The position numbers were made by a program, and so were the translations under genes. This document shows, one piece after another, positions 55,095 through 63,900 of a stretch of 64,000 nt of DNA. Below the pieces are notes generated by a model that did not search any database, was not told the origin of the DNA, and was given only the letters and a program-made list of their open reading frames with translations. Position 1 is the first letter of the stretch. The number at the start of each line of letters is the position of its first letter. This stretch comes from Streptomyces sp. NBC_01233 (GTDB taxonomy: Bacteria > Actinomycetota > Actinomycetes > Streptomycetales > Streptomycetaceae). The stretch covers positions 9,094,501 to 9,158,500 of the forward strand of contig NZ_CP108514.1 in NCBI RefSeq assembly GCF_035989305.1, read 5' to 3'.

Positions 55095-56291
55095 ATGGTC
55101 ATGGATGAATCCCTCCACACTGTTACGACGCTGCCGACGGAGCGTCAGTCCGGGTGTCCCTTCGACCCTCCGGCAGAGCTGATCGACGCCCGCCGGCACG
55201 GCCCCATCAGCCGCTACACCCACCCCGGCGGTAAACCCGGCTGGATGATCACCGGATACGACCTGGTCAGGTCGGTCCTGGCCGACCCGCGGTTCAGCTC
55301 GCGCAAGGATCTCCTGAACGTGGTCGACTTCGAGATCCCTCCGGCGCCGCCCGGCGAGTTCCTCCTTATGGATGACCCCCAGCACAGCCGCTACCGGAAG
55401 CCGCTGGTCGGCAAGTTCACCGCACGGCGGATGCGACTGCTCACCGAGCGCATCGAGCAGATCACCACCGACTGCCTGGACGCCATGGAGAAGGCGGGGC
55501 CGTCGGCGGACCTGGTGACCGCGTTCGCCAAGCCCATCCCCACCATCATCATCTGTGAGCTGCTGGGGGTGCCGTACGTGGACCGGGCCTCCTTCCAGGA
55601 ACAGATCGACAAGTTCATGAACGGGGAGACGGGCGACGAGGAGCTGATGGCGGCCTACACCGCGACCCAGAACTACCTCGCCCAGCTGGTGGCCGCCAAG
55701 CGCGCGAACCCCACCGACGACGTGCTCAGCGAACTTGCCGACAGCGACCTGACCGATGAGGAGCTGCAGGGGATCAGCCTGATCCTGCTGGCGGCCGGCT
55801 TCGACACCACTGCCAACATGCTGTCCCTCGGGACCTTCGCGCTGCTGCAGAACCCGGAGCAACTGGCGGCGCTGCGCGCCGATCCCGCGCTCATCGACCA
55901 GGCCGTCGAGGAGCTGCTGCGGTATCTGAGCGTCGCCAAGTCGTTCATGCGGACGGCGCTGGAGGACGTCGAGGTGGGCGGCCAGACCATCGAGGCCGGC
56001 ACGACGGTCGTCCTGTCGTACAACACCGCCAACCGCGACTCCGAGCGGTACCCGGATCCTCACACGCTCGACCTCCGCAGGGACTCCGGCGGGCACCTGG
56101 CCTTCGGACACGGCATCCACCTGTGCCTGGGCGCGCAGCTGGCCCGTATCGAGATGCGGGTCGCGTTCTCCGCGTTGCTCAAGCGCTTTCCCACGCTGCG
56201 CTTGGCCGTGCCGGCCGAAGACGTCGCCCTGCGCCCGGAGACCGCGGACATCCACGGGGTGAAGAGCCTCCCGGTCACCTGGGAGGTGTGA
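55095..56291 (+). CDS. Cytochrome P450
   Basis: 398 aa. I-helix oxygen-binding LLAAGFDTTAN, the ExxR pair in EELLRYL, and heme loop FGHGIHLCLG with cysteine ligand C344. The layout fits bacterial class I P450s of the CYP105/107 type, which need separate ferredoxin partners; none is adjacent. GAGGTGAGGA lies before ATG 55095. Substrate unknown; the divergent regulator suggests induced catabolism or detoxification. Confidence 0.95.
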   Translation: MVMDESLHTVTTLPTERQSGCPFDPPAELIDARRHGPISRYTHPGGKPGWMITGYDLVRSVLADPRFSSRKDLLNVVDFEIPPAPPGEFLLMDDPQHSRYRKPLVGKFTARRMRLLTERIEQITTDCLDAMEKAGPSADLVTAFAKPIPTIIICELLGVPYVDRASFQEQIDKFMNGETGDEELMAAYTATQNYLAQLVAAKRANPTDDVLSELADSDLTDEELQGISLILLAAGFDTTANMLSLGTFALLQNPEQLAALRADPALIDQAVEELLRYLSVAKSFMRTALEDVEVGGQTIEAGTTVVLSYNTANRDSERYPDPHTLDLRRDSGGHLAFGHGIHLCLGAQLARIEMRVAFSALLKRFPTLRLAVPAEDVALRPETADIHGVKSLPVTWEV

Positions 56292-56458
56292 CCACCGGCC
56301 GGTGACGGGACGGTCGCGTACGGCCGCCGCGGCCGAGCTGTGCTTGCCGGCCTGCGCGGATCGCGTCGGCGGCGCCGGCTGGACAGTGAGCAGGGTCCCG
56401 GAATCGCGACGGGTCCGAGGAGAGACACACCTCGCAGGCCGCTCCGGGGGCGCTCACG

Positions 56459-57190
56459 TCATGCGTCCAGTTGGGCGCGAATGAGGGAGTCGAGCCGTTC
56501 CCATGCCGGGGACGAAGCGTTGACTCTGCTCTGGATGAGGGTGGGGATCTCAGAGCCCGTATCCAGCCCGGGCCGTTCGTCGGGCCCGTAGCGCTCCCGA
56601 TTCGCCTCGGCGATCCTGTGGGCGAGGTCTTCGAGCCGCGGGTCGTCGGCGTCGAGGTCGTGTGCGTGGTCGTAGCCGAGGAAGAGCCGCCGTAGAGTCG
56701 GGTCGGCCAAGATCTCGGCCTGCTCGTGAAACAGGGTGGTCGCACGGTCCGGGTGGGTGGCGAACACGAGGATCCACAAGTCGCGTTGCAGGTCCACCCA
56801 ACGAGGCGTGAATCCCCATCGGGCCAGATCCTCCAGATGGGCGAAGACCTCGCCGGGCAGTGGCACCAGACGCCCGGCGGCGAGCCGGCGCAGGCGCCCC
56901 TGAGTTTCCTGCAGGCTGCGGATGCGGGCGTCGAGTTCGTCGTCGATCTCGCCCAGCGCCTGCCGGAACTCCTCCTCGCCCGCCGCTCTCAGATACCGGA
57001 TACGAGCGAGAGGGACACCGGCTTCTGCCAGTGTCCGGATCTTGATCAGGCCGACAGCGTCGTTCGCACCGTACCGCCGGTAGCCGGACGCGTCGCGGTC
57101 GGGCTCGGGGAGCAACCCTTTGTCGTGGTAGACGCGGACGGTTTTGATCGACACTCCGATGTAGCCGGCCAGCTGTCCGATGGTGATCAC
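56459..57190 (-). CDS. MerR-family transcriptional regulator
   Basis: 243 aa from GTG 57190: 'VITIGQLAGYIGVSIKTVRV', then 'YHDKGLLPEPDRDASGYRRY', the MerR HTH and wing, a dimerisation coiled coil (about 80-125) and a helical C-terminal effector domain. An ATG at 57238 would put the operator (57210-57230) inside the gene, so the GTG is preferred. Confidence 0.85.
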   Translation of the reverse strand: MITIGQLAGYIGVSIKTVRVYHDKGLLPEPDRDASGYRRYGANDAVGLIKIRTLAEAGVPLARIRYLRAAGEEEFRQALGEIDDELDARIRSLQETQGRLRRLAAGRLVPLPGEVFAHLEDLARWGFTPRWVDLQRDLWILVFATHPDRATTLFHEQAEILADPTLRRLFLGYDHAHDLDADDPRLEDLAHRIAEANRERYGPDERPGLDTGSEIPTLIQSRVNASSPAWERLDSLIRAQLDA

Positions 57191-57206
57191 CTCGTCATCG
57201 TCCCAC

Positions 57207-57230
57207 TTGACCTTGCCCCAGGGGCAGGGT
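57207..57230. promoter_or_regulatory. MerR-type operator between divergent genes
   Basis: ACCTTGCCCC-A-GGGGCAGGGT (57210-57230) is a near-perfect inverted repeat with one mismatch. TTGACC at 57207 may be the -35 of the plus-strand gene, so the operator fills the spacer, the classic MerR arrangement. Confidence 0.65.
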
Positions 57231-57244
57231 TGCAGCATGGCGTC

Positions 57245-57529
57245 ATGGAGAACACGAACCCCGATCGGGAGACCCTTCGCGACCTGGCCGATGAGGGCAA
57301 CGAGACCGCGCTGGACCGGCTGGCCGACCTCGCGGACGCGGGCGGCGACCTCGTGGAGCTGAGCGACCTGTTGGACGAGGGCTCCCGGCACGCCGGAATG
57401 CTGCTCACGCGACGCGCGGCCGCAGCCGGAGACCTGCGAGAGCTGCAACGGATCTCCGACGCCGGATACGAAGGGGCCGGAACGGAGCTGGACCGGTTGC
57501 TGCAGGCACCGGGCCGTCGTCAAGATTGA
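57245..57529 (+). CDS. Small helical repeat protein divergent from MerR
   Basis: 94 aa with HEAT/ankyrin-like short helices ('TALDRLADLADAGGDLVEL', 'AAAAGDLRELQRISDAGYEG'). The ATG follows the MerR operator by 14 nt, so the mRNA is nearly leaderless. Probably the MerR target; function unknown. Confidence 0.65.
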   Translation: MENTNPDRETLRDLADEGNETALDRLADLADAGGDLVELSDLLDEGSRHAGMLLTRRAAAAGDLRELQRISDAGYEGAGTELDRLLQAPGRRQD

Positions 57530-57746
57530 CGAACCGCCCGGCCCCCGCACCTGCGTGATCTCAGCGCGAACGGCTGCGCGTCGCGATCGTCCGGGACCAC
57601 GTCGTCCAGCATCTCGCCATGAGGAAATGCAGAAGCGCAGCCGGTGAACGTGCCCCCGCGTGGCTTGAGATGCCGATGTCCCGGCTCTTGGCAGTCCTCC
57701 ATGGTCTCGCGGCGAACGAGGAGCCGGGCCGTGTTCTCGTGAACGG

Positions 57747-58090
57747 CTACGACGGCGGGGCGACGGCGAGGGCTTCCAGGACGGCCGCGTGATTGCGGTC
57801 CACCGCGATGTCCAGTGCGATCGCGCTTTCGCCGGGGCTGATGGTGAAGGCGAAGGAGGAGCAGCGGGCGCTCTCCCGCTCCACCAGATCACGCACCTGG
57901 TCCTCTACGCCGGGTCCGCCGACAAGGTGAGGCGCAGTCGCAGCGCCTCGGGCCGGGAGAGTGACGTCAGACGCTCGGCGAGCAGCTTGTCCCACTCCGC
58001 GACCCGCAGCGGTCTCGCCTCGGTCGGCAGTGTGCAGGACTGCGGCACCCACACCGGATCGTCGACGGGGACACCTCCGTGCCGGTCGGC
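57747..58090 (-). pseudogene. Frameshifted small protein of the 'CTLPT...CCSFF' type
   Basis: The minus frame gives 'VDDPVWVPQSCTLPTEARPL', then 'LRLRLTLSADPA' and stops; a shifted frame continues 'EDQVRDLVERESARCSSFAF' and 'ALDIAVDRNHAAVLEALA'. Together this matches a conserved actinobacterial small protein often next to MerR regulators. A frameshift near 57910 breaks it. The 57530-57746 gap holds nothing recognised. Confidence 0.55.
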
Positions 58091-58168
58091 AGGACGATGC
58101 CGGCTGCACCGGCAGCAGACCGAGCTCCCCCGCGTGACGGGCCACGCGGCATGCCGAAGAGACCTAAG

Positions 58169-58192
58169 TTCAGGATTTTCTGAATTCAGGAT
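58169..58192. promoter_or_regulatory. Operator-like repeats before the ArsR gene
   Basis: TTCAG-N6-CTGAA palindrome (58169-58184) and two direct copies of TTCAGGAT 16 bp apart (58169, 58185). Sits immediately before the ArsR start, so is a likely self-operator. Confidence 0.6.
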
Positions 58193-58195
58193 CTG

Positions 58196-58546
58196 ATGTA
58201 CTTTCAAACTGTGCTGACTCTCGCCTCCGACATCGAGGTGCTGGCCCGCTTCGGCCGCGCACTCGCCGACCCGATCCGCTGCCGGATCCTCCTCGCGCTG
58301 CGCCAGGCTCCGGCCCACCCCTCCGACCTCGCCGATGCCCTCGGAATCTCCCGGACGAGGCTGTCGAACCATCTGGCCTGCCTACGCGACTGCGGCCTGG
58401 TCCTCGCCGTACCCGACGGGCGGCGCTCCCGCTACGAACTCGCGGATCCGCGGCTGGGTCACGCGCTCGACGACCTGCGCGCCGCCGTGGTCGCCGTCGA
58501 GGCGGACAAGACCTGCACGGACGCGGAGACGAAGGGCTGCTGCTGA
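58196..58546 (+). CDS. ArsR/SmtB-family metal-responsive repressor
   Basis: 116 aa. Winged helix with 'LADPIRCRILLALRQAPAHP' and 'LADALGISRTRLSNHLACLR', close to the CmtR-like Cd/Pb sensors; cysteines at RC, HLAC, RDC and the tail TC...GCC could bind metal. ATG 58196 is used; an in-frame GTG at 58211 starts exactly at the conserved LTLASDIEVLARF. The stop overlaps the CDF ATG (TGATG). Confidence 0.9.
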   Translation: MYFQTVLTLASDIEVLARFGRALADPIRCRILLALRQAPAHPSDLADALGISRTRLSNHLACLRDCGLVLAVPDGRRSRYELADPRLGHALDDLRAAVVAVEADKTCTDAETKGCC

Positions 58547-59259
58547 TGACGGAGATATCCCTCGGGCCCACCCCGGCCCGCCGCGAGGCCCTCGCCCGCC
58601 GCATACGTTTCCTGGTCGCCGCGACCATCACTTACAACCTCATCGAGGCGATCGTCGCGATCACCGCCGGGACGCTCGCCTCCTCCACCGCGCTGATCGG
58701 CTTCGGCCTCGACTCGGTCATCGAGGTCTCCTCCGCGGCCGCCGTCGCCTGGCAGTTCTCCGCCGCCGACCACACCGCACGCCAGGCACGGGAGAAGACC
58801 ACCCTGCGGATCATCGCGCTCTCCTTCTTCGCCCTCGCCGCCTATGTCGCCATCGACGCGGTCCGCGCTCTGACCGGCACCGCCGAAGCCGACGAATCGA
58901 TCCCCGGCATCGTCATCGCCGCCCTCTCCCTCGCGGTCATGCCCTTCCTTTCCGCCGCACAGCGCCGCACGGGTCGCGAACTCGGCTCCGCCAGCGCGGT
59001 CGCGGACTCCAAGCAGACCCTGCTGTGTACGTACCTGTCGGCCGTCCTCCTCCTAGGTCTCCTCCTCAACGCCACCCTCGGCTGGACCTGGGCCGACCCC
59101 ATCGCCGCCCTCGTCATCGCTGCCATCGCCCTCAAGGAAGGCCGTGACGCCTGGCAGGGCAAGGGCTGCTGCGCGCCCGCCGCGCACGGCGCCGCGCTGG
59201 ACCGCGTTGAGGTCGCTGACGACTGCGGCTGCAAGCCGGGCTGTGACTGCTGCTCCTGA
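58546..59259 (+). CDS. Cation diffusion facilitator (CDF) with cysteine-rich tail
   Basis: 237 aa, about six helices; 'TLASSTALIGFGLDSVIEVS' and 'ASAVADSKQTLLCTYLSAVL' carry the metal-site acidic residues. The usual cytosolic domain is replaced by a short tail with GKGCCAP and DDCGCKPGCDCCS, likely binding a soft metal. Coupled to the ArsR gene, so a metal-induced efflux pair. Confidence 0.9.
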   Translation: MTEISLGPTPARREALARRIRFLVAATITYNLIEAIVAITAGTLASSTALIGFGLDSVIEVSSAAAVAWQFSAADHTARQAREKTTLRIIALSFFALAAYVAIDAVRALTGTAEADESIPGIVIAALSLAVMPFLSAAQRRTGRELGSASAVADSKQTLLCTYLSAVLLLGLLLNATLGWTWADPIAALVIAAIALKEGRDAWQGKGCCAPAAHGAALDRVEVADDCGCKPGCDCCS

Positions 59260-59608
59260 ACCTCGCAGCCTGCGGCGCACCGGGATAGGGTCTGACGGCA
59301 GTTCTGGCTGGGTGAGTTGCGGTGGCTGGTGGCGGTCGTCGAATGCGACCTGCACCTGCCTTCGCGCTCCGGTCGCGAGGCCGTCGGCATTCTGTCGTAC
59401 CGTCAGCTCGCCCAGATCGGCGATGCCGCACACCGCGGCCTGCTTGGCCTGTAACGCTGGCTGTTGCTGGATCTTGCCGACTTCGCGGAGCCGCGCAGTG
59501 GTGCGGGGGGCCCGCTGTGGTGAGTGGGCCGCGTTGCTTGAGCGGCCGGGCCGAGTGGTACTTCGTGCACAGGATCGATAAGCGTTGTTCTTGGGTGGTG
59601 TCCCGGTT

Positions 59609-59930
59609 TCAGGGGTCGGGGTCCGGTTCCAGAGGAAGCCGATCGCCGAGCGCGGCCTTGAAGTTGTCCGGCACCCTGAGGCCGGCCAGTGCGATGTTCG
59701 CGAGCCTCGCCAGGTCCGAACCGGCGAAGAAGCCCGCGCCGGCAAGGACGACGATCATCCCGGCGATGAGGTGGATCCAGCCCGCACGCCGTCAGGCCGA
59801 ACTCGATGACGCAATTGCCGACTCTGGCGTAGACGTCGTCTTCGGCGATGGCCGCGATGGCCTGGAAGACAGCTGGCCAGCTGTGGATTGCCGGGAACAG
59901 GCCCGGTGTGTCAGTCACCTTCCGGTCGGT
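59609..59930 (-). pseudogene. DUF7144-like membrane protein, frameshifted
   Basis: The minus strand reads 'AVFQAIAAIAEDDVYARVGN' in one frame, then 'GWIHLIAGMIVVLAGAGFFA' and 'GSDLARLANIALAGLRVPDN' in another. The order matches DUF7144 proteins, but a shift near 59795 separates the halves and the C-terminal helices are missing. Confidence 0.5.
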
Positions 59931-60530
59931 GTCTGATGGCGCATGAAACACAGCTCACCTCTCGACCGGCTGGTCGTTGGCTCTTCTTCATTCCTGTGTG
60001 GCGTGCGGCTTTGCTCCCAGGATCTCTCTGGCCAGCTCCACAAGATTGGCCATGCGTGGGAGAGCCCGCTCACCACGATGGCGGCCGCGGCGATCAGGAC
60101 CCAGCCGGCCGCCTCGTGCGGCCGAGCAGGGGCCACCGTGGCAGGCGATCCGCCCTCTCCGTGCGCAGTGCCCGGCTCTCTTCGCAGCACCTCTTTGACG
60201 ATTCCGCAACACCGGCGACAGCGTGGAACGCCGCGCCCAGGGCGATGCCCGAGGCGCAGATCAGGACCCAGCCGCCCTCCCGATCCCGGACGAGCGGGGT
60301 ACCGGCCCGGACTTCGCTCTCTGGTGGCGGATGCGGGGCATGTGCTCGGCCTCCTTCGGTGCCACCGTCTGTTTGACGCGACCTCGGGCGGAGATCGGGC
60401 ACCGATGTCCCCCCAGCGGCGCGATGAGGCGGGTTCTCGCGATCACCGGATGCGGGTGGTCTCCGTACCGCCACTGTGGTGCGGGCCCAGAGATCAGGCG
60501 CGGGCATTGCGCATCAGCCCAGCGGGTCCG
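59931..60530. other. Decayed region with small membrane-protein traces
   Basis: On the minus strand two similar helices appear, 'GGWVLICASGIALGAAFHAV' (about 60237-60296) and 'AAGWVLIAAAAIVVSGLSHA' (about 60060-60120), in frames that soon break. They look like tandem copies of a one-helix protein that have decayed. 59260-59608 shows no recognised gene. Confidence 0.3.
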
Positions 60531-60549
60531 TGGCTGAATGAAGCCGCGT

Positions 60550-60760
60550 TGACGGCGGGTACGTGCTCGTAGTCCGGGCCCCACGGTCTGTACCTTTCGG
60601 GCACGTCCCGCCGGGGAGCACCGGTCCGGGGCCGTCACGGTATGCCGTCTATCAGCTGCCGCCGGGTCCACAGTGGCGGACGGCCTGGCTTGACGCCCCG
60701 CGGCAGCAACGGCTCCAGTCGGGCCGCCCACTGGTCGTTCGTCAGGTCACGACGTTTCAC
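60550..60760 (-). pseudogene. IS5-family transposase N-terminal remnant
   Basis: From GTG 60760 the frame reads 'VKRRDLTNDQWARLEPLLPR', 'GVKPGRPPLWTRRQLIDGI', a TGA stop, then 'PRTGAPRRDVPERYRPWGP' in the same frame. This is the N-terminal domain of IS5/IS427-type transposases. An IS-end-like sequence (GGGTCCGTGGCGAAACTGGA) is at about 60802-60783. The rest is missing. Confidence 0.7.
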
Positions 60761-60804
60761 GACGGATGATCACCCGCGAACAAGATCCAGTTTCGCCACG
60801 GACC

Positions 60805-61005
60805 CTAGCCCTCCCGAGACGCATGCCGGAGGCACTCAGGGCTCCTGCAGGGACCCGGGGCCCATACCGGGATGAAGATCCCCAGGGACTTGCGCCGCCT
60901 GAGCACCGTTTCCACGGGGCTCCCGCAGGCCGGGCACACCTGCTGCTCGTGCCCGGCCTGCGGGGCGATCGTCTCGTGCGCGTGATGCCGCTCTTCACTG
61001 CTCAT
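60805..61005 (-). CDS. Small zinc-ribbon-like protein
   Basis: 66 aa with 'VCPACGSPVETVL' and 'PGPCRSPEC', two cysteine pairs that could bind zinc, and a His-rich N-terminus (ERHHAHE). Function unknown; similar short proteins occur in Streptomyces. Its 3' end overlaps the IS5 end region. Confidence 0.5.
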   Translation of the reverse strand: MSSEERHHAHETIAPQAGHEQQVCPACGSPVETVLRRRKSLGIFIPVWAPGPCRSPECLRHASREG

Positions 61006-61041
61006 ACGTCCACGTTAGGCCGGTCTCGCCTGTTCGGCGGG

Positions 61042-61215
61042 TCAGCGCGTGACGGCGTACGTGGTGACGAGCCGGCCGCCGCCGAGGGCCTTGAGCCCGG
61101 TGGGTTCCAGGGGGCGCACGCCGAAGCCCGCCCGCGACATCGCCATCCTGGTGCCCACGAAGACCGGGTACGTCTTGACGGTGATCTCGTCGATCTCGTC
61201 GATCAGCTGGGCGGC
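61042..61215 (-). pseudogene. C-terminal remnant of a DHFR/RibD-family reductase
   Basis: The minus frame reads 'AQLIDEIDEITVKTYPVFVG', then 'FGVRPLEPTGLKALGGGRLV' and 'TTYAVTR', stopping at 61042. This is the last third of dihydrofolate reductase-family proteins. No 5' part is present. Confidence 0.65.
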
Positions 61216-61575
61216 GCATCATCGGACTCACGCGCCGAGATCGAACCCATGCGCCGAACGGGTCGGACGACGTCGCCACCGCAGCCGATCACTGCCCGAC
61301 CACGTAGCCAGCGATGTTCTGCCTTGAATCACAATCTGCTTATTCGGGTCCGATCGAGTGGTTCCATGTTTGTTGGCGGCGCCCCGCTTGCCGGGATCTC
61401 TGGTGTAACAGATGCTTGCAGCTGTTGAAGTCTGATCCGAGACTCGACGTTCCCATGTGGCTATTGACCTCGAAGGTCTCTGAAATGCGGTTCGAATTGG
61501 AGGAATTCGCCCGGTTCGGGCCGGATCGTGACGCCTGTGCGAAGTGACATCCTGGTGTTCGAGGGAGTGAGAAGA
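61216..61575. other. Intergenic, promoter region of the DUF6230 unit
   Basis: 360 nt without a supported gene and with lower GC than the surroundings. The ribosome site GGGAGTGAGAAG precedes ATG 61576. Confidence 0.4.
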
Positions 61576-62187
61576 ATGCGCAGAACCCGGTGGAAGCGTT
61601 TTGTTGCAGTCTTGGCGCCGAGTGTCGTTGTCGCCTCGGCTCTGGTCGTGAGCATGGCTCAGGGGGCTTTCGCTGCATCTTTCTTCATCTCCGGAGAGCG
61701 CTTCAAGCTTTCTGTGGATACCCTGAGGGCTGAGGGCCTGAGCCTGTACGGCATGGTGGATGTGACGCGGCGGGGCAAGGCCGTGCCGGTGATCGTCACG
61801 GGAGCGAGACGAGTGCAGATCAATGGGCTGTGCCAGTCGATTTTCATCCCGATCCCTGTACTGGGCCCCTTCACTATCCGGCTCACCGGCGGCGAAGGAA
61901 AGCCCGCGACCGCAACCAACGCATTCCTCGACACCGATCTTCTCGCGGCCTCCAGCGCCACGATGAACAACGTGGACATCGGCGTTGCGGCAGGCTCGAT
62001 GACCATTGGCGAAGTGAACTCCGGGGACGAGAACTCCAAGTTCTTCGCCCCGAACACCATCGCGTTGCAGGGAACTTCGGCCACCTTGACCAATGTCCGC
62101 GCCACCGGGGTGGCGGCCACGATGGGTTCCATCACCCTGCCTGGGATGAAGGCATCGATGAGACAAGGTGACCATCAGTGCTTCTGA
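61576..62187 (+). CDS. DUF6230 family secreted/membrane-associated protein
   Basis: 203 aa. The N-terminus has a signal-like helix ('AVLAPSVVVASALVVSMAQG'), then 'GERFKLSVDTLRAEG', 'GARRVQINGLCQSIFIPIP' and 'GSITLPGMKASM', typical of DUF6230 proteins. Two cysteines (GLCQ and the end CF) may pair. DUF6230 is regularly paired with DUF6114; function unknown. Confidence 0.88.
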   Translation: MRRTRWKRFVAVLAPSVVVASALVVSMAQGAFAASFFISGERFKLSVDTLRAEGLSLYGMVDVTRRGKAVPVIVTGARRVQINGLCQSIFIPIPVLGPFTIRLTGGEGKPATATNAFLDTDLLAASSATMNNVDIGVAAGSMTIGEVNSGDENSKFFAPNTIALQGTSATLTNVRATGVAATMGSITLPGMKASMRQGDHQCF

Positions 62188-62267
62188 GGTTCCTTCGATT
62201 CGAGGCCCCGATATGGCGCGCCGCGAGCATCGGCCTCGTTGGAGTCCTTGAGTAGAAAGTCATTTGC

Positions 62268-62738
62268 GTGACGAAAATGACCACGTCAACCGAATGGCGT
62301 GACGCTCTCTCCGGAGCAAGTAAGGGATTCCGTTTCTGGCGCGACAACAGGCCCTTCTGGGCTGGGCTGATGACGCTTTCAGCTGGCTGGCCCATCCTGT
62401 ATTTCGCCTATGGAAACCTCACCTTGGGGGGTGTCACCATGGCCCTGTCGACCACCGCGGGTGCGGGGTCGCTGGTCATCGGGGTCCTCCTCGTCACCCT
62501 GGGGCTTCTCATGTGGCTCCGGCCGCTCGGACGCGTCTTCGCAGGGGTCGCCGCGATCCTGCTGTCGCTGATTTCCCTGCCGCTCGCCAATTTCGGCGGT
62601 CTCCTCCTCGGTGCACTGCTCGGACTTGTCGGTGGTTCTCTAGCCTGCGCCTGGTCGCCACCGAGCGAGGATCCGGACGGCGACGGCCAGAGCGCCCTCC
62701 CCTCGAATCTCGAGACCGGTGCGCACCATGCGCAGTGA
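62268..62738 (+). CDS. DUF6114 family membrane protein
   Basis: 156 aa from GTG 62268 (or ATG 62277). About four helices: 'FWAGLMTLSAGWPILYFAYG', 'GAGSLVIGVLLVTLGLLMWL', 'GVAAILLSLISLPLANFGG' and 'LLLGALLGLVGGSLACAW', preceded by 'FRFWRDNRPF', the DUF6114 signature. Partner of the DUF6230 protein. Confidence 0.88.
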   Translation: MTKMTTSTEWRDALSGASKGFRFWRDNRPFWAGLMTLSAGWPILYFAYGNLTLGGVTMALSTTAGAGSLVIGVLLVTLGLLMWLRPLGRVFAGVAAILLSLISLPLANFGGLLLGALLGLVGGSLACAWSPPSEDPDGDGQSALPSNLETGAHHAQ

Positions 62739-63900
62739 CAACACGGATGGGGCCGGCCGCGACAGCGTGCCGGCCCCGAGATTCGCTCATTTCTCGCGTC
62801 CTGGGAGGCAGACGGGTTCCTTTCCCCGGGCTCCGAGGCCAGTCGGCCAGTTCTTGGCGCTGACGGCCCTGCCGGCGGCCCTATTGACGACCCTGGCCGT
62901 CGAATGGAGGGAAATGCCCGCGACCGCTCACCACGCCCTCCCGGCCGGCCGAAGCCCCCTCCCGAGCACCTCGACCAGAGTCGGCGGAACACCTTGCGCA
63001 CCATTGCCGGTGACGGACGCGCCGGTCCCCTCGAGCACGCCGGTCCCACCGGCCTCCGTGAGCCCCCCAGAGTCCCGGAGGGCAAGCCGGGCGGCCGCGC
63101 GGGACGGGACCCCTGAGCCCGGTACGGGCCCCCACAGGAGCCCAACTTCGCCCTTGCCCGGGCAACGGACCTCCGCCGCGGCCCTGAAGGCTCCGAGCGC
63201 CTCCCCTTGCCAGGCCCCCGGGGCCCGCCCGTCTCTGTCCCAGAGGCCGATGCCGCCTGCCGGGGCGACACCGTCGTGCCCGCCGGCTCCCCCGACGTCC
63301 GCCGAGCCAACCCACAAGGCTCCGCCGTCCCGTACACCCGACCGAACGGACGCCACTGCAGCAGTCGGCTGTGCCACACCGACACCAGCGGAGCACCACG
63401 CGTCCTTTCGCCTCGCCGAAGGCGCCTGGAAGCTGACCTCGCCCAGGCTCGTGCTGCTCGGCGGCGTGTTCCGCGGAGTGGTGACCGTCGAGAGCGGGGC
63501 GGGCCCGAAGCGCATGCTTGAATTCACCGCCCGCTCCGTGGAGGTGGAGGATCTCGATCTGGAGGTGCGGCAGACCATAGGGACCTGGCATCTGCAGGCC
63601 GCTCCCGGAACGACTTCCACCGTCGTCGGAGACAGCGTGACCCTGTACGCGGAAACGGTGGCCGGCACGTTCACCACTACGGGGCAGGGGGCGTCACCAC
63701 CCGGCGACAGAGTCACCGTCACGCCGAGCAGCATTCCGTTGTGGCTCCTCGACCCGGCCGCTGCAGCGTCGGACTCAGCCTCCCGGACGATCACGATCAA
63801 GAACGCCGCGGTCTCCCAGGTCAGCCTCACGCGAGCGACCCTGACCGTCCCGCGCGCTCATGTCCGCGTGGGCAGCGTTTCGGCCCCCCGTCGAGGGTAG
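62728..63900 (+). CDS. Proline-rich protein linked to the DUF6230/DUF6114 pair
   Basis: 390 aa from ATG 62728, overlapping the DUF6114 stop by 11 nt; GTG 62719 is an alternative. A hydrophobic segment near 45-60 ('FLALTALPAALLTTLAV') is followed by about 160 Pro/Ser/Thr-rich residues, then a beta-rich domain (from about 225, 'WKLTSPRLVLLGGVFRGVVT'). It looks like a membrane-anchored surface protein with a long linker. No family recognised. Confidence 0.65.
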   Translation: MRSDNTDGAGRDSVPAPRFAHFSRPGRQTGSFPRAPRPVGQFLALTALPAALLTTLAVEWREMPATAHHALPAGRSPLPSTSTRVGGTPCAPLPVTDAPVPSSTPVPPASVSPPESRRASRAAARDGTPEPGTGPHRSPTSPLPGQRTSAAALKAPSASPCQAPGARPSLSQRPMPPAGATPSCPPAPPTSAEPTHKAPPSRTPDRTDATAAVGCATPTPAEHHASFRLAEGAWKLTSPRLVLLGGVFRGVVTVESGAGPKRMLEFTARSVEVEDLDLEVRQTIGTWHLQAAPGTTSTVVGDSVTLYAETVAGTFTTTGQGASPPGDRVTVTPSSIPLWLLDPAAAASDSASRTITIKNAAVSQVSLTRATLTVPRAHVRVGSVSAPRRG

